Assembly (NCBI GenBank): GCA_947579605.1
Contig: OX388305.1
Location: 29,153,542 to 29,217,541 of the forward strand
DNA length: 64,000 nucleotides
Reading direction: 5' to 3'
Origin: Athripsodes cinereus
Lineage: Eukaryota > Arthropoda > Insecta > Trichoptera > Leptoceridae
This document shows positions 1 to 11,960 of the stretch, one piece after another. The notes below the pieces were generated by a model. The model was not told the origin of the DNA, did not search any database, and saw only the letters and a list, made by a program, of their open reading frames with translations. A program made the position numbers and the translations under genes. Each line of letters starts with the position of its first letter. The stretch's first letter is position 1.

Positions 1-1958
1 ATGACTGATCGCATTGAACAAAATGCATCCAAAAAGTATAAACAAGGATTTATCATTTGTCTGCATTACGCAAAATCCAACCTAACAACATCTCTCACTT
101 AAGTTACTTAATATAATAATACACGCAAGGGTAATGAAAAAGTACTCTTTATTTTTTTTCACTTCATCGTCACATCGTTCCGTCAAATAATAATGACTCG
201 CTCAACAAAAACAAATATTATACAGTATTATTTATGTATTCTAATACCTAATTATAATTAAAATTTCTTGATTTTATTTTTTTTATTTTAACTTTAACAA
301 TTTAATTTATTTCTATCATAAAACTAATTTATTATTTACGAAAAATATAATACCTAATTAATTTTGTACATTATTTCTTTAGAAATAAATTTATACACAA
401 TGAATATTTAAAAAAAATATATCTCCCTCCATTGGATTTATTTAATTTGTTTTTAACAAAATAACAATCTTTTTTTTTTGACAATAAAAATCGTCATTTG
501 ACAATATAAAAATCGATAAAAAAATCGTTACCTTCTCTAATTAACGCTTAAATACAACTATAAATTTATAATTTTTTTTTTTTTTTTATTAAAATTATCC
601 GAATACTATCAAATAGATTTTTTTTTTTTAACCTAATATTATTATTAAATTAATTATTCTAATTATTTTAACATCAACTTATATTATGCCTAAAATAATT
701 TTTATCATAAGATTAATAAAGAAATTATTAGTCCATTTATTTATATTCACATTCAATCATTCTTAAAACTTTCTTTCCATCCTGTATATATGCAGATAAT
801 ATTATAGGCATGGCATCAATATGATTATACCTATAACATAGTACCATGCGGTTCTATAATAAATTCACAAGCCGCTAATATTGATAAGTCATAATTCTGT
901 TACACGCACCGTCAAAAACATTATGTTGTAGGTATCTTATACCTATAAAGACCAAATTTTCAATACACCAATCGACCATACAATATAAATGTAACTACCT
1001 ATATACCTATCTGATTATTTTATGCAGACTTCTATATTTTAATATTGTAAATTGAAATTTTTTTTATTTCGATTAATTTTTAGTAGGTAATTGACTATCT
1101 TATTAAACTAAATATATGTACCTACATATATGTCTCATTGTTTTAGCAAAATCATGGCATTGAAATTCCAAAGAAAATACATATCACAAAATCACTTACC
1201 CCCTTCGTTGGAGTATATTGCTTGGAAAATTAACGAACTGCAATTCTTTACTTTGTAATGTCGTAAATGGTTGTGCAAATGTCCTGTATAATTCCTTCAA
1301 TACTATAATTTATTTTCCTTCTGTTATTTGCATTTGTTATCCTTCTGTTATTTTGTTATTTGCTGGAATAATTTCATATGGCATTAATATACACATCACA
1401 CATAGCACGCAAATAATTTTCCTTTTATGATACAAATATTTACTGAAAGAGAGTAGAATACAATTTATGAAACAAAATATATTTTATTTTATCAAATTCA
1501 TAACCAATCAAATATAAGGCAATGTTTTTATAAAATTTGCAAAATTGCTAGAATTATTACTCTTTAAAAATATTACAAAAATTGCAACTGTATTTATCAA
1601 ATAATTTTCGGCGATTCCACTATTTAAAAGAATAATCGAAAGCAAATAATACCTAAATAAATTTTAAATTACCTATTGCAAGGTTTGTAACATCAGTATT
1701 ATTTTTTTTATTTTAAAAAAAATAGGTTACATTAAATTAATCTTTGCAACATTTCTTTATAGCAACATGTGGCTGATAAAATTGCAACAAATTATATGCG
1801 ATGCAAAAATACACTGTTGCCAATAATTTACATAGCTTCAATTTTAATTATTTTTTTTTTTAACAATTATTAATGATATGATTACATATATGAAGCAAAT
1901 AATTTAATATTTAAAATTTTCTTAAAACTAATACTTATAATTAGGTATTGCAATTACA
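1..1958. other. AT-rich non-coding stretch
   Basis: Very AT-rich, with many homopolymer A and T runs, especially at 400-620. I see no repeat family, splice-supported exon or hairpin that I can support. A 70-codon frame at 1218-1430 has a biased hydrophobic composition and is not credible as a gene. Confidence 0.6.
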
Positions 1959-2216
1959 ATGCGACAACTCAAAATAAAGGAATTTCCCCCAATTAAGGCA
2001 AAATTAGCCTCACGTGGGCGCAAATTAATGTGGCGTTATTCGGTAGAGCATGAGAAAAGATTAAATAAAATTAGTACGAATCTTCCATACAGAATCTTAG
2101 TTTACATATTTATCCCAGAGCATGGGTTGAAATTCCTTCATAAAAATTGCAATTATTATATTCTACGAAACATTCTATATGGACTATTCTGGACTTTATA
2201 TTATGAATATTTTTAA
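1959..2216 (+). other. Uncharacterised 85-codon open frame, doubtful
   Basis: An ATG-initiated frame of 85 codons. The first 45 residues are basic and charged (MRQLKIKEFPPIKAKLASRG at the start), the rest hydrophobic and aromatic. I recognise no family. There is no obvious promoter, and the AT-rich end looks non-coding. It could be a single exon or chance. It is listed only because its first half has a more protein-like composition than other frames nearby. Confidence 0.12.
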
Positions 2217-2648
2217 TACAATTTATTGATAATTAAATATAAGATATATATATAATTAAGAGACAAATCAGTTGTGCATCACATACAAAAAAAAATGTAT
2301 GAATAAATTAAAATTACCCAACTACATTGGAACATGGTATGAATACAACATAATTAAAAACTTTAAAATCTACATTACGACCTGATCAAATTCCTTCTGT
2401 GGGTACCCCTTCCAGACATCCATCCCATGTTTATCTTTAATTGTAGTCTCTCTTACTCCTCCCAGACACAACTCAAGACTTCTTCATCCACACAGAATAA
2501 ACAGTATCGATCTCAACATTTCTTCCAACATAGTACAGCTTCATGCAGTTCAATACATATGTAATTAATGTGATTCCACAATTTATCACGAGTCCATGTC
2601 TTGTATCCGACTTAGAATTTTATTCTAAGTGGAAACCAGAAACTATGA

Positions 2649-2712
2649 AATAAGAACTCGGAACTAGGGACTCGTAACTAGGAACTCGGAACTAGGAACT
2701 CGTAGCTAGGAC
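2649..2712. repeat. 14-bp minisatellite, about 4.5 units
   Basis: Tandem units of 14 bp alternate between aactcggaactagg and aactcgtaactagg, giving a 28-bp higher-order period. The flanks are single copy and AT-rich. Confidence 0.85.
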
Positions 2713-2715
2713 CGC

Positions 2716-4260
2716 ATCTGATTAAAATAGAAATTCAGAATTAAAAGAATATTCCATTCATCATTCAATTATACAATTGACTAATTAAATAATTCGACAA
2801 CGTTTTACCTACCTTAATGGCGGATTAATCACTAATTCACTGTTATAACATTATATATAAAAATCGAATGAATATCTTTAACATCCGATATGAATTAAAA
2901 TAAACTTTTTTTTATATATTACACAAAACTAATTTGATTTATACATGTCGAGTTGTCGTGAGAGAATACGAAGGTACGTGCGTTTCTCTATCTAATTCCG
3001 CTGAAGAATGATTGTTGCAAATTTCATAGGCGACTTGTGGGTGAACAAAACTTTACCCTCCACACTTCCTTTCCGCAATGTTGCAAACATTCAAAATTCA
3101 TATTCTTAACAATTTTAATGTGAATTAATCTGTCACAACGCGTTTTCAAATTTAGAATTATTATAGAATATTTCACTTTTCAATTTGAAATTAGTGTCAA
3201 ACATACCTATCAACTCGTATCTGTTACTACATCTAATCCATGTACTAAAAATGAAGGTTTTCTACGTTCAACTGTATAATTAAGTGTTTCACAATTTATA
3301 TATTAATTTTACAGAATTTACTCACAATTCCTTATGACAGTTGGTATGAGCCATAACAAAATAGTGGTTCTGATATTATGCATAATGCATGCATGTATTT
3401 TGTTGATTGAAAAAATAAAAAATCCTTGAAAAATTGTCGAAATAAAATATACATGATAAATTAAATTGCTGAAGTCTAAAATATCTGGAATTAACCTATA
3501 TTCCAGAAAATTGACAATTTAAAAATATTCCTTAAAAAATATGTTTACTTTACAAATCTTAATAATCGTTATTTGTTTCCATTTAAGCAACTTTCTCTAA
3601 TTAAGCTAATAAAGAAATCATTGATGTAATCTGCTTTCTATACATAAATGTTATTTTAGTAAGAACTGTATTCATTCCTAGAAATGTAAAGTGTTAACCA
3701 AATATAAACTGGTAACAAAATATTTTATGTCTAATGTATAAAATATAGTTAGTAATAACTTTATGAACAGTTTGACTGTATTTCTAAATGACTCACTAAC
3801 ATTCAATCTTTTATTTTGTCGGGACAGTATTGTATAAGATAAAAAGTGAATTGAATAAGACTACAAATAATATAATATTTTAATAAATAAAAAAATGCAT
3901 CATCCAGAAACATTGAAATATAACACGTTCATATTAAAAACCGTATCAATAATAGTCTTTAAAATCTACAGGAATTCATTCGAAGGATTATACTAACCAT
4001 TAAATATTACGAATATCACTGTATAATTGATGTTTACTTTTTTACGTGTATCCTTAAACTCAGTTTTTTTTATAAGCTTAACTATTATAAACACTAACCT
4101 TTAACCTGGCATTGCTCAGAAAACAATAATGAAATTCTCAAAGACACTAGTCAATAGCACCTTCCTGAAAAAATATTTATGAAAATTCCATGACATTTGA
4201 TGTAAAATGTTTTATAATGAAGGTACAAGTCGAGTTTTAATTATAAGCAGTTACTTTTAT
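2716..4260. other. AT-rich stretch with nothing recognised
   Basis: No credible frame, repeat copy or strong hairpin was seen. It contains ordinary AT-rich sequence with short A/T runs. Confidence 0.6.
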
Positions 4261-4261
4261 T

Positions 4262-4495
4262 AATACTGGATTGGCCTCAACATCAAGCACCCAGGCCTAC
4301 TTATCACCATCGCGGAGGGCAAGACCGAAGGCAAAAATGGTAGTGACCGACCAAGAGATACCTATATGGACCAACTGAAGAAGGACATATACTGTGGTAC
4401 AGACGTAGAAGAGATTAACTGAAAATAGGGAGGAATGTAGAAAAATCCTAGTTCGTTGCAGACCAATCCAATAGATTATAAACTCACTATATATA
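4262..4495 (+). pseudogene. LINE family F1 relic, RT C-terminus
   Basis: Translation gives WIGLNIKHPGLLITIAEGKT, then a GRPRD-like motif and MDQLKKD. This matches the C-terminal tail of the better preserved LINE on the minus strand at 58.1-59.5 kb (NWIGHNIRHPGLLIAIAEGK). The reading frame breaks after VEEIN: a TGA appears and the following ENREEC block is in another frame. The end, CAA TCC AAT AGA TTA TAA followed by actcactatatata, matches the other copy's stop codon and its very short AT-repeat 3' tail, so the true 3' terminus is present. It is 5'-truncated and inactive. Confidence 0.85.
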
Positions 4496-5130
4496 CCTGT
4501 TTTTATAGATATTATATAATATGCACAACAAGATAATAATTTTGTTTAAATGTATTCGATTCCCATACTAATTTGATAAGATGTTCTCTTTGGCAAAAAT
4601 ATGTAGGTAATGCCTATTTTTATTCTTTAAATTCTGCTTAAAGAGTGAGACTTAATTTATCTACTATTATTTATCTTTAATCTTTCCTAATATATTGGAC
4701 CATAGATAATGATATATAAACATACACGTCTATTTTCGAACGTATTCAAATATTTCCACGTCGGTCGTTTACTCAGGCGGGTGATAACTTCGATTAATGA
4801 TCTTCTTAGTCTTCTCTTTTGTCTCGTTGTTTCTATAGACATACCCACTGACTGTGTTATGAAAAGATTGTAGGTCATTAATTCGTTCAAGGTTTCATCT
4901 GATCGTCTCTATGTAATTTATTATATCTACCTAAATATATGTATTTGCACTTTAGCACGTTTTGTATTTTTTATAGGTTTACCCATTTATAAAGACTAAA
5001 CAATATCCTAATTTGTGTCTGAACCTTTAACTTACCTAAATATTTCTCGTAGAAAATAACTTATTGGTTTTAAAAATAATAAAAAAATTATAATTACACA
5101 GTATTTGCAGAATTTACAAAAAAAAAATAG
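4496..5130. other. AT-rich stretch, no feature seen
   Basis: No credible coding sequence. The minus-strand frame at 4687-4890 has no recognisable content. Confidence 0.5.
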
Positions 5131-5255
5131 GTATGTTGAAAGACTTGGTTTGGAGTGGCCAGAGGTCCTGGAAGCAGCGGTAGACAAGGATCTCTGAAGG
5201 AGGTACCTAGGTGCAATGAGCCCCCGACCCAACTAGGACAAGGGGAAGAAGATGT
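5131..5255 (+). pseudogene. LINE family F2 relic, extreme C-terminus
   Basis: Encodes YVERLGLEWPEVLEAAVDKD, then a stop, then RRYLGAMSPRPN. The same block occurs at 24.66-24.96 kb and in a more decayed form at 42.93-43.09 kb. It is the tail of a non-LTR reverse transcriptase. It ends in aaggggaagaagatgta, shared with the 43 kb copy. Nonsense codons show that it is dead. Confidence 0.8.
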
Positions 5256-5273
5256 ATGTTTGAATGTATATAT

Positions 5274-5336
5274 CTATGCCATCACAGCATATCCTACTAG
5301 TGAGGTAGCCAGCAAACTGACTGACATGTAATAAAG
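5274..5336 (-). repeat. Family X repeat, 3' part
   Basis: Contains the family's 3' block in reverse: gccatcacagcatatcc, then gaggtagccagcaaact, then acatgtaataa. Family X is a dispersed repeat of about 230 bp with at least twelve copies here in both orientations. I do not recognise its source. Strand is given relative to a family orientation ending in atatgccgtgatggtata. Confidence 0.7.
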
Positions 5337-5545
5337 ATATACTCTATGTACCAATAGTAAAAAATAGTTATCTATTTGCTTACTTTACTTTTCGTGTGGT
5401 TTGGTGTGTTGGTATATCTTCACCCTTATAGGCTGCGTTGTATCCTCTTGTCCTCTTGTATCCTAAAGTCTTGACTTCAGCGCTTACAGCCAGTTCACCA
5501 TTTCTGATCTTGCCTCATGGATGTTCTGCAGATTTCCGCTAATAG

Positions 5546-5630
5546 CAGATGTAAACAAACAAGTTTGTTACATGCATTGATCCTACTGAATACTGACTAC
5601 TCCGGTTATAGGATATGTCATGATGGTATA
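5546..5630 (+). repeat. Family X repeat, 3' part, decayed
   Basis: Shows agtttgttacatgcattgat, a degraded gctgactactcc block and ggatatgtcatgatggtata, the order seen at the 3' end of other family X copies. Confidence 0.6.
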
Positions 5631-5777
5631 TACAGATATCTTTATGATACAATTCTTGTTGTTTGCTTTTCAGTGTTTTGAGACTTTTATTGTTTAAGTA
5701 GTACCTAGTGCTGAATGGCGTATCGTGATTCGTGAATGGGTGTTCCGGGCCATCAGAATCCTTGCAAAAATGAATTC

Positions 5778-5895
5778 TTAATTCCTAACCTCTATTATAT
5801 TCCCTCACGCCGCACCCCAAGTGGGGTAGGCAGAGAGAACGAAACACTATATAGATCTGTCCTTACATACTTCCTTCGCTCGTCTACATTTTCTT
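5778..5895 (-). pseudogene. LINE family F3 relic (subfamily b), 3' end
   Basis: On the minus strand this aligns with the end of the 18.2-18.6 kb relic. Both share a segment equivalent to gtaaggayagatctatat, then cgttctctctgccta, then ggcgtgaggg. Only the last ~35 codons of the RT tail and the start of the 3' untranslated region remain. Confidence 0.75.
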
Positions 5896-6099
5896 CTACA
5901 ATCATAACATTGTGTTGAGTTTATCAAAAAATAAACAATACATACTTGTTAAAACACTCGTATTATCCATATCCGTTCATACCGGATATTATTTACGGTG
6001 GTAATTCGTTTCCGATTTCTGTGTACAGAGACGTTCTCAGTATACCTATAATATTTATAATAACCACATCCTTACTTTATCCTGTTTGATACAAAATTG

Positions 6100-6242
6100 A
6101 TTTTTCCCGTTATTCACTGTGTCAGTGTTTAGGTAGTAGAATTCCATAACGAAATAAATAAAACAAATATTTTAATCTACTATTCGATTTATTTACGAGA
6201 GAGATAAAACTTTTGTTTTATTTATTTAGCATTTTTCCCGTT
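6100..6242 (+). mobile_element. Foldback retroposon, copy 1 (internally deleted)
   Basis: Flanked by a perfect 12-bp target duplication, atttttcccgtt (6100-6111 and 6231-6242). The element is 6112-6230, 119 bp. It begins with the family head cactgtgtcagtgtttagg and tagtagaattccat. It then has a left arm (aaataaataaaacaaa) and a short matching right arm (ttttgttttatttattt). The centre of the long hairpin present in the 27.5 and 63.3 kb copies is missing here. No poly-A tail is present. It encodes nothing. Confidence 0.85.
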
Positions 6243-6399
6243 CTCCAGACAATTGAGAAAAAAAATCTATATCTGAAAAATGCCATTCCCTATGTTCAAT
6301 GAAACACGATGGAACTTTTCATAGATAACCTTTAAAATAAAACAAATTTGTATAAGAAGTTGATTCTAGAATGACATAAAAATGTATAAACACAGCTGT

Positions 6400-6645
6400 A
6401 AGAAATGGTGTTCGGAGATGTGACCGACCGAGAATTAAATGGTATGATCATGTAAACTAGATTCTGTAAAACAGAACGGACAAGTTTTTAGTACATTGAA
6501 TAGGAGGCAATGCATGAGAAATTATGAACTATGGTGATGAAAAATGTACCATGTAAGGATAAGAGGAAGTGGCGCTCGGTGGCGTTCTTCCTGTCTACCT
6601 TGCAAGGGAAACAGCGTGATGGGATGTATCTGTATGTTTGGTTAT
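6400..6645 (+). pseudogene. LINE family F3 relic (subfamily a)
   Basis: A heavily mutated tail of an RTE-like reverse transcriptase. RRCDRPRIKWYDHV corresponds to the GRPRTTWLDHV motif of the 18.2 kb copy. The block aggataagaggaagtggcgc and the end gcaagggaaacagcgtgatg match the copy at 52.35-52.44 kb. Several stops lie inside. Confidence 0.75.
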
Positions 6646-8315
6646 AAATTTAATTTAATAAATTTTCCAAATAATATATTGAATTGAATATTAGAAGCAT
6701 CACCCAAAGAGTACTCTGGGTGATGCTGATTTTTATATAGGTATGTACCTACCTTTATTCTTTACAGGTACTTCATCTATTTGTGAATGATCGAATTTTA
6801 GTATTCCGAATAAATTCAATGTTTTTTTAGTAACAAGATTCTAAACAAAAATTTAATTTCCCAGTCTAGTTGTTTGTTATGCCATCAAGACTCAAGACAA
6901 TATTTATTAGGGGAAAAGTACGTAATAATATGTAGTTGGTACATATCAACATTTATTTTATGACCCTGACATCAAAACCCCTCGTCTCCTTACCCTCGAG
7001 ATGTACAACGCTATGATAGATATTATTATTTATTACAGACTGTGGCGAGTTTTACGAGAAACAAAATGTGTAATAAAAAATACAATATAAATACCACATC
7101 TGCCAAATCGCAAAATATCTCTCATCTTTATAATATATACTTACTGACTTTTTTATTAAAAACTAAATGGCGTGGAATGCTCATTAAATCTCTGCTAGAT
7201 ACAGCTTGGTTATATAAAAAAATATTTACGCCCTTTTTGTTGGAATGCAAAGATCATCTGATTCAGTGCTTACGCGAATAATATTTTACCTTCTTCGTCG
7301 TCTTCATGATGTGGTAATATATGAATAAAACCTCGATGAAGATCTTCTTCATCCTTTCCATGTTGTCCAATTTCAAAGCGTTTGCATGAATATCCCCTCT
7401 AAATATGTAATTTTACTCTTTCACTTATATTTTAAAGGATTAGATAATAAAATTATTGTTTTGAGATTAATATTTGTGAATTGATTTGTATTTTACTTAC
7501 AAATTGATTGTAATTTATGAAACTTACGTTCTTAATTCTACTTTCATTTATAGTTATTATCTCTTTTGTGCTTTTACTGTAGGTAAGTAAATACATCCAA
7601 ATTTATAAAATGTTGCAAATGTATGTACCTACTTTTTTATATGACTCCAAAAATGTAGGTATGTAGTTATCTTTATACCTATAAAAGACAGGGAATGATT
7701 TATTTGAGATAAAATGGTCAAATAAATTGCGGTAGGTATATCTTATACCGAAGCAATTTGCCTGTAACCGGACAGGACAAATGTCCCACTCGCATCCTGT
7801 AGACGCCTTTATTGCGGTCATCGTACATAATTCACAACTACTAGACGACGACATTGCTACATACCCGACAACGCTTCAATGTAGGTAGGTTCAACGACGC
7901 TACAGAGGGATTTTCCCACCCCATCACATAGATGGTTAGATACCTATCAATCCAATATCCACCATAAACAGTGACGCCTGAATCTCCCAATCCTCCATAA
8001 CAAACTCCAAATAATGCAGTTTGGTAATAAAACACACACAAAGACCATCGGAAAGAATTGAAAAGCATAACCGTAACTACAATATTATAGTAATGAATTT
8101 TCGAATAGAATCAATTATACAATACCATTCAATTTAGAAAATCTGGAGTGTCCAGTAGGACACAGGCTCTCATGAGATCAAATTCCTACGTATCGGCTCA
8201 AATTGCATTGAGAAAAGTTGTTCTCGTGCTATTCATCATTACTCCGAATAAATTAAACTGAAAATTATCATTTCATATTTACCTCATCTTACACGTATTG
8301 TCCTTCTTTTATTTT
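6646..8315. other. Mostly featureless stretch with one hairpin
   Basis: Apart from the hairpin at 6696-6727, nothing is recognised. Open frames at 7042-7281 and 7603-8068 lack ATG support or family resemblance. Confidence 0.5.
6696..6727. repeat. Short perfect hairpin
   Basis: Arms agcatcaccc and gggtgatgct enclose an inner palindrome agagtactct. It lies just downstream of an F3 relic. Function unknown. Confidence 0.6.
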
Positions 8316-8432
8316 TTTATTCTTTTTTTTAAAGATATATCTGGGTTTTGTTATAAACCCAAATACAGCCTTATACAACTTTCACAGTAAGCTACTAAAA
8401 GTTTGTGTCGTGAAAGGGGAGTTTGCCGGCAC
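8316..8432 (-). mobile_element. tRNA-derived SINE C, 5'-truncated
   Basis: Shares with the fuller copy at 23.35-23.52 kb the blocks gatatatctgggttttgtta, aaacccaaatacarcct and gtgaaaggggagtttgccgg. In this copy the tRNA-like head is missing: similarity stops at tgccggc. The tail is on the left as an oligo-T run on the plus strand. The tggguuu/aaaccca hairpin is preserved in both copies. Confidence 0.8.
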
Positions 8433-8500
8433 ATTTATTTGTATATATTTTATTTATTTACTTTTTCTTGGAGGCTATGCACTCCAAAAAAGAGACTTTA
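8433..8500 (-). mobile_element. LINE-like 3' terminus with tail hairpin
   Basis: Read on the minus strand: a hairpin ttggag/ctccaa (8468-8473 with 8482-8487), then an A-rich AAATAAATAAA tail running into the SINE C copy. The layout matches other LINE 3' ends in this window. Confidence 0.45.
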
Positions 8501-8846
8501 TAGAGAGAGTATGGTATAAAATATACGCACGATAGCGGTTTAAATGTGCGGATAAATAAGAATTTACGCTCCTGAGGAACTCGATTGGGTATCTTTTCAA
8601 TTGTCAAATCTAAAAAAATTAAAGAATCCCTCCGTTTGCCTTTTGATTTTGTATGTGTTCCATGTAGTTTCTAAAAAAGTATACTTGCAATATATTATGT
8701 GTTATAATATTCATATTTATGTCAAGACGATAAACCAATACTGTACAATTCACACAGTCAATATTTCTGTACAAATGCACTTACAGAATACACTGAACAG
8801 TAGGTAGTGGATATAGATATCTATGAGCACTAACTATATTGGATTC

Positions 8847-8874
8847 ACAGAGACATGTATCTACATGTCTCTGT
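8847..8874. repeat. 13-bp perfect inverted repeat, 2-nt loop
   Basis: Arms acagagacatgta and tacatgtctctgt are separated by tc. The rest of 8501-9164 shows nothing else that I can support. Confidence 0.7.
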
Positions 8875-9164
8875 ATGTGCCAACTAGGTTCAGTGAGACC
8901 AACAACGCAGATCTTTACAAGTTCGTATGTACAGTACCTACAATAGCTAATACGAATATGTCGTGAGTTTAATGAAAATAACGCACCTCTTTTCAAAAAA
9001 CCTAAGTAGGTACCTATATATTTTTCAAATCAAGAACTATTCGGAGTGTCATTCAACATTGCAAATAATTACTGACCAATGAGATACCGAGAGCTTCTAT
9101 CTCATAATATGAGAACATTTTCTAAATCTGAAAGTGTTGAGTGTGCTATATCTTGTTTTTTGTG

Positions 9165-9262
9165 TAGAAAAGCTGTTCCAGCTAGTAAAGGACAGAGAAA
9201 TCTATGCCAAGGTGTTAGCTGATGTCAGTGAGACCTGGCATGACACTTTAAGAAAAAGGTTA
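9165..9262 (+). pseudogene. LINE family F4 relic, RT C-terminus
   Basis: Encodes EKLFQLVKDREIYAKVLADV followed by SETWHDT and a basic end. It is the same tail as at 39.2 kb (ELFRVAEDREAFARVIANVR) and 31.5 kb. Only about 30 codons remain. Confidence 0.75.
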
Positions 9263-9380
9263 ATTAATCTGTTTTATAAATAAAATTAATAAAATTAATT
9301 TAATAATAAAAATTTATTTTATTAATAAAATTTATTTTATTAATAAAATTAATTTTTATTAATAATATTAATCTGTTTTC
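9263..9380. repeat. AT-only imperfect palindrome and tandem
   Basis: Repeats of attaataaaatttatttta and its complement, almost only A and T. Likely slippage. Confidence 0.6.
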
Positions 9381-10364
9381 TGTTTTGTAAATAAGAGGTA
9401 ATTCATATAACATACATTTTTTTTCAATCCTTTAGCAATTTTTGGAATAATTCTTCAGTCCCAAAACACATTTTCAAGAAAATGCTTTGTGACTCATCCT
9501 GGGTTTTGAATAGAATAAAACCTACACGCTGCTCGCTTTTTATGAAATAACAATATACAATTTTGAATTATGTTTATTCTACACTCTAGCATCTGTAGTT
9601 TCAGAGGAGACTTCTTGTGACGTTGATTCTCAATTGTACTTTCACCTCTTTGACGGTCTTCCAAGTAGAAGACGTCTCATAAGTTTGTCATATAGAGCGA
9701 TGTGAGGAAATCTGAGTGAAACTAAAGAGTAAGATCAGCGCAGATAATTTGTAATAAAACACATTAACAAATATTTATGTTGCTATGAAATACCTACCTC
9801 TGCAGTAACAGTTTAGACAATTTGGAAAAAGGTTTGTTATATTAATTAGTCTACGACGTGTACAGTGCATAGTACATATTATGTAGGTAGGTAGGTATAT
9901 GAGTTGAACGCAGTTATGTCCCGACGCAGTTCATTGAACATACAAAAGTCATTTGTACAACACACACATTCATTTATACCTACCTACGTACACATGGCTG
10001 ATAGATATTATATTATATAGGTACCTATGTATTATTCATGACTGCATACAAGTAAGTACATACCTCTACACTTTCAGATACTGTAACGTAGTTGGTACAG
10101 TCAGTTCAAGGTAAAATTACAGTTTAACATTGACGACATACTAGCTAATTTCCATCACGAATAAATCCACAGAGGACATAATTCACTCGATTGCGGGTGC
10201 ATTGCCATAATATGAAACAAGAACAAGAAATCTACAGAGGCAAATTTATCCACTACATTAAAAATAATATTGCTAAGAGCATCTCAATAAAATCATAAAT
10301 GGATCGGAAAAACAGGATTTCCATTTTAAACAATTAATTTTAAGATTGAAACTATAATTCATGA
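9381..10364. other. Stretch with nothing recognised
   Basis: Contains frequent short TACCTACC-like motifs, which are common in some insect genomes, and no supported gene or repeat family. Confidence 0.5.
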
Positions 10365-10440
10365 TGATGATTTTGGATCATTTTATTTTTGACGCCGTTT
10401 AACAGTCCCTAGACCGTCTCAAGGGCGAATGCCAAATACA
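10365..10440 (-). mobile_element. L2/CR1-like LINE 3' tail
   Basis: On the minus strand: cgcccttgagacggtc, then gttaaacggcg, then aaaatgatccaaaatcatca. The same order (cgcccttgaggtaga, aaaacggcg, aaatcatccaaat) follows the CR1/L2-like RT fragment at 20.15-20.22 kb. The GCGCC...CGGCG arrangement before a trinucleotide tail is typical of L2/CR1-group LINE ends. Confidence 0.7.
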
Positions 10441-11689
10441 CATCATCTCGAACATTAGTAAATGTTAAGTTTTTTTCTAGGAATGGAGTTGTCAGTGAGA
10501 TGAAACAAAAAAAATCATTCCAAAGCCATTTGCGAATGCGATGAGAGAAAGAAAATCATATCTTGAATGTTGCATTCATATACACAGAAGTCTGCTATAG
10601 TACTTCGAATGATTATTTCAGAATTTTGTTGTCTTAATCCACACACACTTTGGACAATAAATTGCTTAAATTATCTCATAATTCCTAATTATAGGAACTG
10701 CATGTATTCAGAAGGATTTTTATCATGACTGAACTGTCATTGCTTACCATTTAACGTACATTTTTGCGTATGGCCTGACTGGTTGTTATTTTAGAGTTTA
10801 GATATTATGTGGCACATTACGTGCAATAGTACACACTGCACAGCCAGCATCCATACAATAACACACATCCGTGTTATAATAATAGGTATGTATGCAGTTG
10901 TAAAAGTTATTTTATTTTCATATTACATGTATATATTATTATTATATTCAGTATATTATATAGAACGGGGGTGCATCCATATGAATTTTATTAATAATAA
11001 TAATTACAGACAGCCGATGAAACCTGCAACAACACGTTAATAAAATCATATTTGCTACATGATGATATACACATATGCACCTGTAAAATAAATGTGTTGA
11101 TAATATATTGTGTATGTCTCAGGAACGGTGCGTTTGGGTACTTGTTAAATTATATTTACAAACTTTTATGACTTTTCTAAGTGGTAGATACGCATTTCCT
11201 TTCGTCTAAATATTTTTTTAAGGATCTTGAGAATAAATTTTGATGGATCAGCATATTTCCATTTCATTTTTTACTTACACTTGATATGAACTGGGTTTCT
11301 CATCATAAGTCATCGTTTTAATAACAAAGTTAAGCTAAAATATTTACAATTCGCTCAAAGCTTATAATATGTACTTAATCAATCTAAGATGGATTTTTTT
11401 TGTATCGGGAGCTGTCGTTTGATCGTTTTCTTTTATGTAAGTATTGAAATGAACAACATAAAAAGTAATTAATTCGTAACGAAAAGGTGTTACCAGTTAT
11501 GTACAACTAGAAATTTAATGGCCACTGAAATGTGTAAAGTTCAGCAAGTTCATGCTCAACGCCATCTATTGGATGTATTTGTTTGTGTGGAAAACTCCGA
11601 GAAATTCTAACATTAGCCGAAAAGTTGTGTAACTCAATAACGGAATCCGTAAGTTATATATGATAGTAGTAGACCCTGCAGAGAAAACT
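10441..11689. other. Stretch with nothing recognised
   Basis: No supported gene. The frame at 10807-11040 is AT-rich and unrecognised. Confidence 0.5.
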
Positions 11690-11960
11690 GTCAACAGTGA
11701 GGTTCAGTCTGACTGCTGGAAAACTTACCATCATGACGAAGCGAGGAGGTGAGGAGAAGGTCGGGTGGGCGGACCACATTTAAGACCCGCCCCCGCAGCT
11801 CCCACTACCTTGTGTTGTATATCTTCCACTCTTCTCACTCGTATCCGTTACAGTGTGAAGGTGTGAATGGATAAGAAAACGTAAAGGTAGTTTAGTTTCT
11901 TGGAAGTGAGAGTCACCGCTCGGTTCACTGTAGAGGTGACGGAGTTACAGAGAACGCACA
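11690..11960. promoter_or_regulatory. GC-richer island with promoter- and splice-like signals
   Basis: This is the most GC-rich non-repeat block in the first 20 kb (gggtgggcggaccacat, gacccgcccccgcag). On the plus strand an arthropod-type initiator TTCAGTCT has its A at 11706, an ATG lies at 11733, and a strong donor-like GAG|GTGAGG follows at 11745-11752. On the minus strand ATGATG is followed directly by a consensus donor GTAAGT (plus-strand acttac, 11722-11727). No TATA box lies at the right distance. It could be a first exon on either strand or a conserved regulatory block. I cannot identify a gene. Confidence 0.3.

Noticed and set aside
8601..8996. Overlapping short frames on both strands near 8.6-9.0 kb
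   Set aside because: AT-rich, unrecognised and without splice or promoter support.
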